From: Acetobacter fallax
GTDB taxonomy: Bacteria > Pseudomonadota > Alphaproteobacteria > Acetobacterales > Acetobacteraceae
Direction of reading: 5' to 3'
DNA length: 64,000 nt
Assembly: GCF_011516735.1 (NCBI RefSeq)
Contig: NZ_WOSX01000013.1
Location: 25,703-89,702 of the forward strand
In this document: positions 25,839-35,857 of the stretch, piece by piece
Numbering within the stretch: position 1 is the stretch's first letter
Layout: every line of letters starts with the position of its first letter
Program-made: the position numbers and the translations under genes
Notes under the pieces: model-generated
Told to the model about the DNA's origin: nothing
Database searches by the model: none
Seen by the model: the letters and a program-made list of their open reading frames with translations, nothing else

Positions 25839-26127
25839 CAGAAGCCAGCAGCAGATCGGCCGCCCGCACCCATGCCTCTCCCGCCACCCAACCCTCGCAA
25901 ACCCCCATCCCACCTCATCGAAACAACCCCTGGTCCGCCACAAAAAACACCCCGGTCCATCTGAAAACGTGTCCCCGACAGAAGCACTTCGCCCGGCAAA
26001 CCCGCCTTCGGACTTGACAGAACAGACCCCGACCGGCTTCCTCCGACCCCACTTTAAAGTGCCACGCAAAGCCCGTCCCGACGGACCCCGCAGCGGCCAC
26101 ACCAACTGAACCGGACAGGACCAGATC

Positions 26128-27921
26128 ATGCATCCGTATCGCACCCACAGCTGCGCCGCCCTCCGCGCCGAAGACGCCGGAAAAACCGTGCGCCTCTCCG
26201 GCTGGGTGCACAGCAAACGCGATCACGGCGGCCTCCTGTTCATCGACCTCCGCGACAACACCGGCCTAACGCAGATCGTCATCCCGGCAGGCTCCCCCGT
26301 CATGGAAACCGCCGAACACATCCGCGTCGAAAGCGTCGTCACCATCACGGGGGACGTCGTCCTCCGCGAGGAAACCACCCGCAACCCCAACCTCCCGACC
26401 GGCGATATCGAAGTCCAGGCAAAGGAATTCGTCGTCCAGTCCGCCGCCGCCGTCCTCCCGCTCCAGGTCGCCGGAAGCGAAAACTACCCCGAGGATCTTC
26501 GCCTCAAATATCGCTACATCGACCTGCGCCGCGACAAGGTCCGTCGCAACATGATGCTCCGCGCCGATGTCATCGCCAGCCTCCGCAAGCGGATGATCGA
26601 ACAGGGCTTCACCGAGTTCCAGACCCCGATCCTCACCGCGTCCTCGCCGGAAGGCGCCCGCGACTTCCTCGTCCCGGCCCGTATGCATCCCGGCAAGTTC
26701 TACGCCCTCCCGCAGGCCCCGCAGCAGTTCAAACAACTCGCCATGGTCGCCGGGTTCGATCGCTACTTCCAGATCGCCCCCTGCTTCCGTGACGAAGCCG
26801 CCCGCGCCGACCGCAGCCCCGGCGAATTCTACCAGCTCGACTTCGAAATGGCCTTCGTCACACAGGACGAAGTCTTCGCCACGCTCGAACCCGTCATGGA
26901 AGGCATCTTCCGTGAGTTCGGCAACGGCCGCACCGTCAGCCAGGCCCCGTTCGTGCGCATCCCCTACGCCGAATCAATGGCCATCTACGGCTCCGACAAG
27001 CCCGACCTGCGCAACCCGCTGAAGATCAGCAACGTCACCGAAGCCTTCGCCGGCTCCGGCTTCGGCCTCTTCGCCAGAATCGCGGCCGACGGCGGCGAAA
27101 TCCGCGCCATCCCCGCACCGGGAGCCGGTGACCGCCCCCGCGCCTTCTTCGATAAACTCAACAACTGGGCTCGTGAAAGCGGCGCAGGCGGCCTCGGCTA
27201 TATCATCTTCGGTGAAGACGGCGGCAAAGGCCCCATCGCCAAAAATCTCGAAGCCGACCGCGTCGAAGCCATCCGTGAGAAAACCGGCCTTAAAGCCGGT
27301 GACGCCGTCTTCTTCGCAGCAGGGAAGGGTGATGACGTCGCGAAATTCTCAGGCCTCGTCCGCACCCGCATCGGCACCGAACTGAACCTCATCGAAGAGA
27401 ACGCATTCCGTTTCTGCTGGATCGTCGATTTCCCGATGTACGAGATGAACGAAGAGACGAAGCAGATCGACTTCTCTCACAACCCGTTCTCCATGCCCCA
27501 GGGCGGTCTCGAAGCCCTCAACACCCAGGACCCGCTGACGATCAAAGCGTATCAGTACGATATCGTCTGCAACGGCATCGAACTCTCCTCCGGCGCCATC
27601 CGTAACCACCTCCCTGACCTGATGATCCGTGCCTTCGAAATCGCAGGCTATCCCGAGAGCGAAGTCGAAGCCCGCTTCGGGGGCATGCTCAACGCCTTCC
27701 GCTACGGCGCCCCGCCGCACGGCGGCTCCGCTCCCGGCGTGGACCGTATCGTCATGCTCCTCGCCGACGAGCCCAACATCCGCGAAGTCATCCTCTTTCC
27801 CCTCAACCAGCAGGGCGAAGACCTTATGATGGGCGCCCCTGCTCCCGTCGAACCCGCCCGCCTGAAAGAACTGTCCATCGCCCTCGACCTTCCAAAACCG
27901 AAACCCACCGCAAAGGCCTGA
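26128..27921 (+). CDS. aspS: Aspartate--tRNA ligase
   Basis: 597 residues, the standard bacterial AspRS length. It charges tRNA-Asp in the cytoplasm. The OB-fold anticodon-binding domain is at residues 1-110 ([23 protein letters not shown]). Class II motif 2 is [10 protein letters not shown] near residue 220. A GAD insertion domain follows (residues about 290-410), and motif 3, [14 protein letters not shown], is near residue 535. ATG 26128 is preceded by AGGA at a suitable distance. Codons strongly prefer C in third position. Neighbouring genes show no functional link. Confidence 0.98.
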   Translation: MHPYRTHSCAALRAEDAGKTVRLSGWVHSKRDHGGLLFIDLRDNTGLTQIVIPAGSPVMETAEHIRVESVVTITGDVVLREETTRNPNLPTGDIEVQAKEFVVQSAAAVLPLQVAGSENYPEDLRLKYRYIDLRRDKVRRNMMLRADVIASLRKRMIEQGFTEFQTPILTASSPEGARDFLVPARMHPGKFYALPQAPQQFKQLAMVAGFDRYFQIAPCFRDEAARADRSPGEFYQLDFEMAFVTQDEVFATLEPVMEGIFREFGNGRTVSQAPFVRIPYAESMAIYGSDKPDLRNPLKISNVTEAFAGSGFGLFARIAADGGEIRAIPAPGAGDRPRAFFDKLNNWARESGAGGLGYIIFGEDGGKGPIAKNLEADRVEAIREKTGLKAGDAVFFAAGKGDDVAKFSGLVRTRIGTELNLIEENAFRFCWIVDFPMYEMNEETKQIDFSHNPFSMPQGGLEALNTQDPLTIKAYQYDIVCNGIELSSGAIRNHLPDLMIRAFEIAGYPESEVEARFGGMLNAFRYGAPPHGGSAPGVDRIVMLLADEPNIREVILFPLNQQGEDLMMGAPAPVEPARLKELSIALDLPKPKPTAKA

Positions 27922-27953
27922 ACGCAGCAGATTTGCTGACCGGACATTTCACG

Positions 27954-27991
27954 AGGCTCTGCCCTGTCCTCCGGCGGACGGGGCAGAGCCT
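27954..27991 (+). terminator. Hairpin terminator after aspS
   Basis: AGGCTCTGCCC...GGGCAGAGCCT with a further five paired bases inside gives a 16-bp stem and 6-base loop, starting 32 bases after the aspS stop. The T tail is weak (GCTTTGTTG), so termination may be only partly intrinsic. Confidence 0.6.
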
Positions 27992-28027
27992 GCGCTTTGT
28001 TGAAGTTCAGGAATCGTTCTTTGAGAC

Positions 28028-28220
28028 AGAAGGCTCAGGCTTCTGCGAGATTGATGGTAGACATGAATCTGTGAACGCTTCTGTCGTATCCGCCGTCGCT
28101 GATGAACTCAGTGACCTCTTCGGGCAAATCGGCAGGAAGTATTTCGGCACCCTTTAATCGCTGCGCTGGTCTGCGCTCAGATGCAGGCGGGCAGATCGTC
28201 CCTCTTCATCAACAGCCTCC
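28028..28220 (-). pseudogene. IS5-family transposase remnant A
   Basis: On the minus strand the translated pieces RLHLSADQ, FLPICPKRS and SSATADTTEAFT (read across frames) match the equivalent part of the remnant at 31.9-32.3 kb. By nucleotide the two copies look roughly 70 percent alike over about 130 bases (by eye). Frame breaks and missing ends show it is inactive. Together with that copy it brackets a TonB-receptor gene in direct orientation. Confidence 0.6.
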
Positions 28221-28317
28221 GTCAGACTATCAGTGATCAGGCGCTGCCCTGACGCAGGTCCGTTAACAGGCCCTGCTCCTGATATCTCATCTGCCCGAAT
28301 AAAGAAGTTTTCAAACT

Positions 28318-28353
28318 ACTAAAATAAAAGGAGCGGCCGGAAAAGACCGCTCC
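28318..28353 (-). terminator. Intrinsic terminator of the TonB-receptor gene ending at 28370
   Basis: The stem GGAGCGG/CCGCTCC (28330-28353) is followed on the minus strand by TTTTATTTTA. It lies 17 bases beyond the stop codon. Confidence 0.8.
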
Positions 28354-28369
28354 CGACAGACCGTTCCGA

Positions 28370-31300
28370 TTAAAGCTTCACGTTGACGCCGAACTGGAAC
28401 GAACGATAGACAATTCCCTTCCCCGACCAGGAAGAGTTGTACAGATACGACCCGTATGTCGCGTAGTCGTAAGGCGAACGGAAACCAAGCAGATTGTAGA
28501 CGTTAGCGTAGACTGACCAGCGTGGGCTGATCTGATAATTAACGGTCAGATCAACATCCCAGTAATTTTTGACATGACACTGCCCGGAGGGCACCTGGTC
28601 CCAGCCGGTAAGGCCAGCGGAGCAGGACGTGACACCAGGTCCCTCAGCGTCCTGCGCAACGGTCTTATAACCGCTGGTGTAATAGACCGTCGGCGTCACC
28701 GCGAGTTTGCGCCACATGAACGTATTGGACCAGTTGGCCTTCCAGCGCGGCGTGCCGGAGGCCGATGTGGTGTTGTACGGGCCGATCGTCCCGGCGAACT
28801 GTTCAACTCCGCCGCCGTCAGGCAAAGCGACTGAGAAACGACGGACAAAGGTCATTTCGCCTTTGCTGTACCAGTTCACTTCATGCAGGACACCGGGCAG
28901 GCGATGGGAAGCGGTGAAGCCGAGCTGGACACCGTCCGTGCGCATCCATGGCGCGTTGATGTAACTGTAGTTGATCAGGCCGGGCCGTGCAGTCGCGGTC
29001 GGGTTCGCCGGATCAGCTGTATCCGGTGTGACCGTTACACCCGCGGGCAACGCGGCACCCGTAACATAGTCTTCGCTGATTGTCGCCGCGTCCTGTCCCA
29101 GGGGATTACCCATAATATAGTTGGATTTTTTGATATAATAATAATCGGCACTGAGGGTTATCCAGGGAAGAGGCCTGATGACCGCGCCGCCGCTGAAATT
29201 CGTCGCGATTTCCGGCTTCAGGTTCGGATTGCCAACCGAGTTCAGGCCAACATAGTAAGCCTGAGTATAGGAATTGTTGCTATGCGCCGCCAGCCAGGCG
29301 GGATTACTGATGCTGTTCTGGATGTAACCGACAGTTTCACCGCCTGTTTCAGAAAAGCTGGGCACACGGAAGCCACGGGAGAACGTGCCACGGAGCGCGA
29401 ACTCATCGACCGGCTTGAACACAACGTTGGCCTGCGGCGTATAATGGTGATAATCGACCCCGGTACTGGTCGAATAATGGTCGTAGCGACCGGCAAGGTC
29501 GGCCTTCAGCATCTTATGGAAGGGAAGCCCGAGTTCCCAGAACCCGGATTCCACCCAGCGACTGCCCTTCGCGTTGACAGGGTTGATAGTCCAGTACTGT
29601 GCTCCCGGATCGGCGGTATTGTATGGATTTGCATTAGGGGCGTTCAGGGATTCCCAGCGAATGTTCCCGCCGATGGCCAGATTCACCATGCCGCCCGGAA
29701 GCCGGAACAGACCCTTGCTGGCCGTCATTTCATAGGAATATTCCTGGGTCCGGTCATGGACCACGTCTTTCGGCGCGATCGAATTGAGAACAGACTTTGA
29801 ATTTTCCGACGGATTGACGAAGTTATACGTCCCGTTATTAACTGCGTTTTCGATCCCGTTGATCGTGGGATAACCAGTATAAGTCTGCGTCAGAGCGGAA
29901 TTCATGCCGACGAAATTGAAGTCGTAGTTCCAGTCCGATCCCCATTTCGATGCCGCTGTGCCATTGTAGCGCGTCGAACCACGGAAATTCTGGTTGTAAT
30001 AAGTGGTTGTCGGGACGAGATCACCAAACATATAATTCATGCTCGCGGCCTGGCCCTGTGCCGCGAACGGATCGTTCGGATTGAGTTGTCCGTTGGGCAG
30101 AACAGCAGGGATCAGCAGATCATACGAACTGTCCTGTTTGGACTGGGTCTGCGACTGCAGAGTGGCCGGTGTTGTGCCCTGAGCAACCGTCAGAGTCTGC
30201 GAGTAGGTGAACATCGCTGTGAACTGTGACCGCGGCGTGACATTGGCCGTGAAGTGCGCTGTGGTATTGATGCGCTGAAGCGACGGACTGATCTGACCAT
30301 ATGCTTTGGTCGTGTCGGTGCTGCAGCCTGTGAAAGCCGAACCGCTGCCGTAGTAATTGTTCGTCGCGCCAAGAGTCCCGCTTGAAGGCGAACCATATTT
30401 TCCGCACGACGCTGATGCGTTCAGCGGTCGATAGGAACCGACGACCTGCCCATTGACCACGGGCGCGACGATGGCCTGCGTGCTTCCGTAAGTCGCACTG
30501 GGATTGCTGCTGTTATTGATCCAGTTCGTACCGCCGATCCCGGTCAGATTGGAGGTGTTGTACGGATAGCCGACATCCCGGTTATAGACGGCGTCGTCCT
30601 GCTGGTATTCCGCATTGACGTAGACATTGTAACCGTCTTTCGCCAGGTCGCCATGACCATAGGTCGCATAGAGCCGCTGGTGTCCCGCAATCCCGAGCTG
30701 ACTCAGGCCCCCTTCGGCGTTACCTTCAAACCCCTTGATTTCCTTGCGGGTAATGAAGTTGATCACGCCGCCCACCGCATCCGCGCCATAGGTCGCGGAG
30801 CCGCCGTCCTCCTTCACGTCAATCCGTTCCATGATCGAGTTCGGCATCCAGTTGGTATCGACGAAGTCACGCTCTCCGTCATCGGCCAGCGGATAGTAGG
30901 ACAGGCGCTGACCGTCCATCAGGATCAGCGTCGAATCGCTGGTCAGGCCATGCAGCGACGGAGCGGACGCGCCAGCAGCAAAAGCGCCGTTGGAGCCGAA
31001 CGCATTGGTCAGGCTGCCCGAACCGTTCGAGGACAACTGCTGCAGGGCATCGGTCACAGTCTTGATGCCGCGGCGCTGAAGATCGCGGGATGTCAACTCT
31101 TCAATCGGTGCCGCGCTGGCAGCGTTCGGGTCATGAAATAGTGTGCCCGTTACGACGACGTTTTCTGACTCTGACGGATTGGCCTCCATGCTGTGCATGG
31201 CCGCAGCCCTTGAGACGACCGATGCATTCGTTGCCCGCACAGTCGTTGCGGGGGCTGTTGAGGCAGGCGCTGAAGGATTTGCCCCGGAAGTCTTTGTCGC

Positions 31301-31471
31301 CGGCGTTTTACTGGCCACTCTGGCCTTTTTGGTATGAGCTTTGGTGGTCGTATGAGTCTGCGTGTCTGTACTCTGGGCAAAGGCGGAAGAACAGATCATC
31401 CCGCTCATAGCTGAAAAAGTAAGAAAAAACAGCTTCCGATGACGGAGAGTCTTTGGTGGCGTATGGGTCAT
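28370..31471 (-). CDS. TonB-dependent outer-membrane receptor (1)
   Basis: 1033 residues from ATG 31471; a GTG five codons upstream is possible, but GGAAG is well spaced for 31471. A signal peptide (to about residue 33, ending SSAFA) precedes an approximately 75-residue Thr/Ala/Lys-rich linker, then a TonB-box-like ENVVVTGT. The plug domain includes LTSRDLQRRGIKTV, LILMDGQRLS and EDGGSATYGADAVGGVINF. The C-terminal barrel strands end with FQFGVNVKL, an aromatic/hydrophobic terminal strand. Such receptors import large scarce nutrients (siderophores, vitamins, glycans) using TonB energy. No ligand can be assigned. The gene stands alone, with IS remnants on both sides. Confidence 0.93.
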   Translation of the reverse strand: MTHTPPKTLRHRKLFFLTFSAMSGMICSSAFAQSTDTQTHTTTKAHTKKARVASKTPATKTSGANPSAPASTAPATTVRATNASVVSRAAAMHSMEANPSESENVVVTGTLFHDPNAASAAPIEELTSRDLQRRGIKTVTDALQQLSSNGSGSLTNAFGSNGAFAAGASAPSLHGLTSDSTLILMDGQRLSYYPLADDGERDFVDTNWMPNSIMERIDVKEDGGSATYGADAVGGVINFITRKEIKGFEGNAEGGLSQLGIAGHQRLYATYGHGDLAKDGYNVYVNAEYQQDDAVYNRDVGYPYNTSNLTGIGGTNWINNSSNPSATYGSTQAIVAPVVNGQVVGSYRPLNASASCGKYGSPSSGTLGATNNYYGSGSAFTGCSTDTTKAYGQISPSLQRINTTAHFTANVTPRSQFTAMFTYSQTLTVAQGTTPATLQSQTQSKQDSSYDLLIPAVLPNGQLNPNDPFAAQGQAASMNYMFGDLVPTTTYYNQNFRGSTRYNGTAASKWGSDWNYDFNFVGMNSALTQTYTGYPTINGIENAVNNGTYNFVNPSENSKSVLNSIAPKDVVHDRTQEYSYEMTASKGLFRLPGGMVNLAIGGNIRWESLNAPNANPYNTADPGAQYWTINPVNAKGSRWVESGFWELGLPFHKMLKADLAGRYDHYSTSTGVDYHHYTPQANVVFKPVDEFALRGTFSRGFRVPSFSETGGETVGYIQNSISNPAWLAAHSNNSYTQAYYVGLNSVGNPNLKPEIATNFSGGAVIRPLPWITLSADYYYIKKSNYIMGNPLGQDAATISEDYVTGAALPAGVTVTPDTADPANPTATARPGLINYSYINAPWMRTDGVQLGFTASHRLPGVLHEVNWYSKGEMTFVRRFSVALPDGGGVEQFAGTIGPYNTTSASGTPRWKANWSNTFMWRKLAVTPTVYYTSGYKTVAQDAEGPGVTSCSAGLTGWDQVPSGQCHVKNYWDVDLTVNYQISPRWSVYANVYNLLGFRSPYDYATYGSYLYNSSWSGKGIVYRSFQFGVNVKL

Positions 31472-31914
31472 TCCGCATGCTTCCACATGAATATTTCCTC
31501 GCTTCCGACGTGCTCGGTTTCAGAAAGTTTAGCCAGGAGCGAGGACTGGCATAAAAAACGACGTAACCGGGAAGTGCTGGTATTGCCCGTAAACCGCACT
31601 TCACCTGCTATTGCGTCCGGAAATGCCAGCCCTGCTTTTTCGGGGCACGGCGTTACATTTCGAACTCGATATGAGTAACTTTACGTCTCCAGGAGGCGGA
31701 ACTGTCAACGTGATAACAGTGCTCACTATACATTTCCCGACTCAATGTTGCTGAAAAACAACAATGTATTGCTGGTGTTGCCCAGGATTTTTCTTTCCGC
31801 AGATGACCAACCGCACCTCGGGAAACAACCGGAAAAAACAATATTACGGAATGCGTTTTATCGGATTATATTCTTAATATTAACTAGATTTTCCAGATTC
31901 CTGACGTGTTATCT
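31472..31914. other. AT-rich upstream region of TonB receptor 1
   Basis: No convincing gene. The region is more AT-rich than its surroundings and must hold the promoter of the receptor gene (minus strand). I saw no clear Fur-type palindrome. Confidence 0.4.
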
Positions 31915-32340
31915 GAGGCAGAAGATGCACTCTGCTGCGAGACGGATAGCGGCCACGAACGTGTGAAGACGCCTGTCGTATCCATGGTCGCCGATGCGTG
32001 CGCTGGCCTCTTCGGGCAGATCAGCAGGAAACATTTGGCTACCCTGTAATTGCTGACCTGGCCTGTCGTCAGGTGCCGATGGACAGGCCGTTCTTTTCCG
32101 TCGCAGGCGCAGTAAGCGGCTTTGAGTTCAGGCCGCCACGGATGTGCCCGATATGGCGGGGAAAAGCCCATTTTTGAACAGGGAGGCTGCTGTCCGGTGT
32201 GCTTTCAGGTGAATCGCATCAATTATCTGTTGCTCCGATCGGCCAGCTTTTTCTGCCAGACCTTCAAAAATCCCAGCCGGGGGAAGCTCCAGCGGATAAA
32301 CCGGTTATATGGTTATATGGCGTCCTGTGCGTTTCGTTAC
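31915..32340 (-). pseudogene. IS5-family transposase remnant B
   Basis: Minus-strand pieces in changing frames match IS5-group transposases: KAHRTAASLFKNGLFPAISG-like text is recoverable with frameshifts from 32150-32260, then CDGKERPVHRHLTTGQVSNY near 32100. Next come FPADLPEEASARIGDHGYDR (the DxGYD catalytic region) near 32020 and FVAAIRLAAEC near 31930. Multiple frame changes and in-frame stops make it a pseudogene. It is related to the fragment at 28.0-28.2 kb. Confidence 0.72.
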
Positions 32341-32622
32341 GGCTTTTTACTGAAGGCCATTCCTGCTCACACAGACGAGAACCACCCGGGTCAGACCAGA
32401 TCACTCCCGCACTCTGACGGTCATCCAATATGTTTTGATAATGAACCAAAAATGTCCGGAACTTTCTGGAATCATCTCAGGATCCGTCCCGTCTCCAGAA
32501 CAAACCAATAACCCATTTCCGGACAGAGACAGGCATCCTGCCACAAAATTCCTCACACAGGAGTCTCACCACACATGTCCCGGATCTTGCATCCCCTCAC
32601 CGGATAACGTCACTGTCCCAGA
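32341..32622. other. Intergenic region upstream of the DUF1849 gene
   Basis: No gene recognised. It probably combines the end of the IS remnant with the promoter region of the gene at 32623. Confidence 0.35.
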
Positions 32623-33471
32623 ATGACCGCCTCCGCAGCAGCCCCCCGAACGCTTCCCCCATCCCGGCCTCCCGCCAGACTGGTTGCGCTCCTGACGTTC
32701 ATGCTCACCACATTCGCCACAGCGGCAACTCCGGCCCCGATCACAGTCGCCCCCCACCGCGCGGTCTACGATCTGAGCCTGGCCAGTGGCGCCAGTGGCT
32801 CCTTCAGCGGCGCTTCCGGCACCATGACCTGGGTTATCTCAGACGTCTGCTCCGCCTGGTCCACACAGCAGCACATGGAACTGGATCTTTTCGCCCGCAG
32901 CGGTGAAACCCTCCATTCCGTCGGCGATAACACCAGCCTCGAGACAAAAGACGGCCTCCATCTGACCTTCGCGTCCAGCTCCGTCACCAATGGTCAGACG
33001 GACAGCATGATCCGCGGCGAAGCCACGCTCGCCCGCGACGGAACCGGTGCGGTCAGCTACATTCTGCCCGAAAAGAAGACTGTCCCGCTCAGAAAGGGCA
33101 CACTTTTCCCCACAGCCCAGAATTTCGCCATCCTCGAAGCCGCACAGCACGGCGAAACCGGCCTCAGTCGTCCCATCTTCGATGGCACCACACCCGATGG
33201 CGCCGAAGACAGCTACGCCACGCTCCTCGGCTGGACCGTCCCGAAAGATCCGCCGCCCTTCGCAATCCTGTCCGGCCTTCCCGCCATACGCTTCCACCTG
33301 GCGTCCTATGCCAGCGGTTCCGATGATATGACCCCTGATTTCGAGATGGCCGCACGCCTCTTCGCGAATGGCGTCTCAGATCAGGTCGAAATGACCTTCA
33401 GCAGCACCCGCATCCTCGCCACCCTCCGCACGCTTGAGATGCGCCCCGCACCCACACGCTGCCCTCACTGA
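32623..33471 (+). CDS. DUF1849 family protein, EipB-like envelope integrity protein
   Basis: 282 residues with an N-terminal hydrophobic export signal (about residues 17-36, ending ATAATPA). The mature part begins with APHRAVYDLSLASGASG, the conserved opening of DUF1849, and continues with GTMTWVISDVCSAWS. Cys76 and the near-terminal Cys280 (TRCPH) are placed like the disulfide-forming pair of EipB. EipB is a periplasmic beta-spiral protein required for envelope integrity in alphaproteobacteria. The ATG at 32623 overlaps no gene; its stop overlaps the end of the convergent antiporter gene by a few bases. Confidence 0.82.
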   Translation: MTASAAAPRTLPPSRPPARLVALLTFMLTTFATAATPAPITVAPHRAVYDLSLASGASGSFSGASGTMTWVISDVCSAWSTQQHMELDLFARSGETLHSVGDNTSLETKDGLHLTFASSSVTNGQTDSMIRGEATLARDGTGAVSYILPEKKTVPLRKGTLFPTAQNFAILEAAQHGETGLSRPIFDGTTPDGAEDSYATLLGWTVPKDPPPFAILSGLPAIRFHLASYASGSDDMTPDFEMAARLFANGVSDQVEMTFSSTRILATLRTLEMRPAPTRCPH

Positions 33472-35348
33472 TCCTGCCCGAACCGCATCCGTCTTCCTAT
33501 CCTCCGGCGCAGGTCAGCAAACCGGGCACGAAGAACAGCAAGTCGCGCCGGTTGCGCCTCCGGCACTTTCGGTCGCGGTGGCGGCATAGCCTCCTCAGTC
33601 GCCAGGCTGTCCGAGACAATCTGCAACGCCGCTTTATCTTCCTGTGACGCAACCGGCACGGCAGGAGCCGCCGGCTTCACCACGCCAGGCACCAGTTCGG
33701 GCAGGCGGGGTATGTCACCCGCCTCAATCAGAAGATCCTGCTCCTGAACGTCGAGTTGCCGCCCGATCGCCCGCTCCGTCACATCATTGATCACCCGATC
33801 AGACAGCAGACTCCTGAGTACCTGCCTCTGCAACCGAAGGACGCGCAGCCGCAGGGCAACCTCCTCACGCTTTTGCCGCACGCTCGTCGCCCGCTTGCCA
33901 TCAGGATCAGCAGCTCTGGCGTCAAGCCGACGCAGCCGGTCAGTGAATTCAGTCATCAGAAGCGACACGGCATCATTGCTGCGTGAGGCATCAGGCTGCC
34001 TGCGCGCCTGCTCCGCCTGCAACGCGGCAATGGCCGAGCGGGTGAGCGCGATGCGCGTCTCCATCAGTTCCCGCTGTGCCGGCGTCTCCCCCTCGTTCTG
34101 CGGCAGCAGATGCAGCACCTGAGGCAGACCGAAAGCCGCACTGACCAGCGATGTGATGATCACCCCGGTCGCCAGCACCACCAGCACCGTGCGCCCCGGC
34201 AGGTCACTCTCAGCCGGAAGCGAGATGATCGCCGCCAGCGTTACCGCCCCGCGTGTCCCGGCCAGCGTCAGCACCAGAACACCCCGCCAGGACGGCATCA
34301 TTTCCGACCGGTGCCGCAACCGGCCCACAACACACCGGACTACCCCCGTAACAGTGATCCACACCGCACGCAGCACACTGAGCACAATCTGAATCGCAAG
34401 GATCGTCAGCGGCAGAACCCATGGCGACAGCCCCTCGGAGCGCACAACCTGACTGGCCTCCGCTACAAGCTGCGGAAGCTGGAGCCCGAGCACAACAAAC
34501 ACCAGCCCGTTAAACGTCGACCCCACCATATCCCAGAGCATGGTGGCTTTCAGCCGGGTCTCGATCTGCGTGTCGCTCATCACGCCACTCAGCCGCACTG
34601 TCATCCCGCCCGCGACCGCCGCCAGAATGCCCGAGCAATTGACGCTTTCCGCTGTGAGACAGATAACGTACGGCAGCATCAGCGAGAGCAGGATGTGGCT
34701 CGGAGGATCATCATAGCCACGCCGGATCAGCCAGATCTCAAGGCGGCAGAACGCCCACGCAATCGCCGCGCCAAGAAGGACGCCCCCAAAGGAGACATAA
34801 ACGAAGTTGCTGGACGCCGCCTTGAGCGAAAACAGCCCGGTCGTCGCCGCTGCGACCGCGAATTTGAAGCAGACCAGGCCCGAAGCGTCATTCAGCAACG
34901 CCTCGCCATTCAGGATCTGCACGATCCGCGCCGGCGTCTTTCCGCCCGATAACATGCTGCCGACCGACACAGCATCTGTGGGCGACAACGCCGAAGCCAG
35001 GGCAATCGCCGCGGCGAGCGGGATCGCCGGCATGATCCAGTGAACGAAATACCCGCCGCTAACGGCGCTGAATACAACAAGCCCAAGCGCCAGAGAGAAA
35101 ATGATCCCCCGCAGTTCTCCCGCTTCACGCATCGGAATCCGGTAAGCGTCGAGAAAAAGCAGCGGCGGAATCAACAGTAGCAGAAACAATTCAGAAGAAA
35201 GCGGCAGGCTGAACCCCGCAACGCTCGCCACCGTCCCGGCAGCGATCTGTAGCAGGGGGAGGGGAATGGCCAGCGGCAACAGCCGGGCCAGCGCGCCCGT
35301 AAGGCCCGTCACAAGAAGCAGGGTAATGGCGATCAGAGTCGGGGTCAT
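33465..35348 (-). CDS. Na+/H+ antiporter, CPA1 (NhaP) family
   Basis: 627 residues. About twelve membrane helices occupy residues 1-400. The CPA1 signatures FLLLLIPPLLFLDAYRIP near residue 55 and ALASALSPTDAVSV near residue 115 are present, followed by LNGEALLNDASGLVCFK with the conserved ion-binding Asp. The last 200 residues form a hydrophilic, Arg/Glu-rich cytoplasmic tail with predicted helices. It exchanges Na+ or K+ for protons at the inner membrane, supporting pH and salt balance. It is convergent with the DUF1849 gene, and the ends overlap by seven bases. Confidence 0.92.
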   Translation of the reverse strand: MTPTLIAITLLLVTGLTGALARLLPLAIPLPLLQIAAGTVASVAGFSLPLSSELFLLLLIPPLLFLDAYRIPMREAGELRGIIFSLALGLVVFSAVSGGYFVHWIMPAIPLAAAIALASALSPTDAVSVGSMLSGGKTPARIVQILNGEALLNDASGLVCFKFAVAAATTGLFSLKAASSNFVYVSFGGVLLGAAIAWAFCRLEIWLIRRGYDDPPSHILLSLMLPYVICLTAESVNCSGILAAVAGGMTVRLSGVMSDTQIETRLKATMLWDMVGSTFNGLVFVVLGLQLPQLVAEASQVVRSEGLSPWVLPLTILAIQIVLSVLRAVWITVTGVVRCVVGRLRHRSEMMPSWRGVLVLTLAGTRGAVTLAAIISLPAESDLPGRTVLVVLATGVIITSLVSAAFGLPQVLHLLPQNEGETPAQRELMETRIALTRSAIAALQAEQARRQPDASRSNDAVSLLMTEFTDRLRRLDARAADPDGKRATSVRQKREEVALRLRVLRLQRQVLRSLLSDRVINDVTERAIGRQLDVQEQDLLIEAGDIPRLPELVPGVVKPAAPAVPVASQEDKAALQIVSDSLATEEAMPPPRPKVPEAQPARLAVLRARFADLRRRIGRRMRFGQDQ

Positions 35349-35692
35349 GCACTTCTCGCAATGCGGATACCGGCACTCTCTGCCCTGAGCCGGTCAGGTT
35401 TTCCATCCCACACCGCCGAAACAGCAGAAAACCGCGTGGCCCGCGTGGTAAAAAAATCCGGAACAACGTGCGATGCTTCGCTTTCATTTCGTGCAGACCA
35501 TTGACCCGACGGGGCCGCGTTCCCATTATTTTTAGAAAGAGGCCGTAAAACCAGAGTGCGCCCGCTTAATCGCAGGTGTCGGGTTGGTCAGAAGGAGACA
35601 GACCCGTCAGGCTCGCCTCGTGCAGGGAGCCGGTGACAGGTCACTGAAGATGAATTCGCGGTCAGACCGCGCAGAGGAATCGGAGCAGGCTT
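35349..35692. other. Divergent intergenic region between antiporter and small ORF/cbpA unit
   Basis: It holds the promoters of both divergent units. A short direct repeat (CCGCGTGG, CCGCGTGG) lies near 35432-35448. A 24-codon frame beginning at 35650 overlaps the small gene out of frame and is probably not translated. A change in base skew occurs about here. Confidence 0.4.
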
Positions 35693-35857
35693 ATGGCCCT
35701 GGGAAAAGCGGCGGCGTTTCTTGAGCCACGCCTGAATGTACTGATCGCGGAGGCTGCAAGGAACGGCATCACAGCAGATGTGGCTGTGGCTGTTCTGATC
35801 GATCTTCTCGATACAGAGAGTTTCGGCATCAAAACACCGCCAGAAGGAGGGGAGTGA
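35693..35857 (+). CDS. Small protein (54 residues) immediately upstream of cbpA
   Basis: Read directly from sequence: ATG 35693 preceded by GGAG with seven-base spacing, 54 codons, stop TGA 35855-35857. The next base starts the cbpA GTG codon, so the two genes touch. The protein is mostly helical in composition (MALGKAAAFLEPRLNVLIAE and an AVAVLIDLLD segment) with an acidic Gly-rich end. I know no family for it. The strong ribosome-binding site and zero-gap junction support a real gene cotranslated with the chaperone pair. Confidence 0.6.
   Translation: MALGKAAAFLEPRLNVLIAEAARNGITADVAVAVLIDLLDTESFGIKTPPEGGE

Noticed and set aside
25812..26216. Minus-strand 134-codon frame upstream of aspS
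   Set aside because: Trp/Cys/Gly-rich translation typical of an antisense shadow, overlapping the aspS start.
35349..35692. Replication origin at the skew change
   Set aside because: No cluster of DnaA boxes or AT-rich unwinding element; only the skew change itself is reported.
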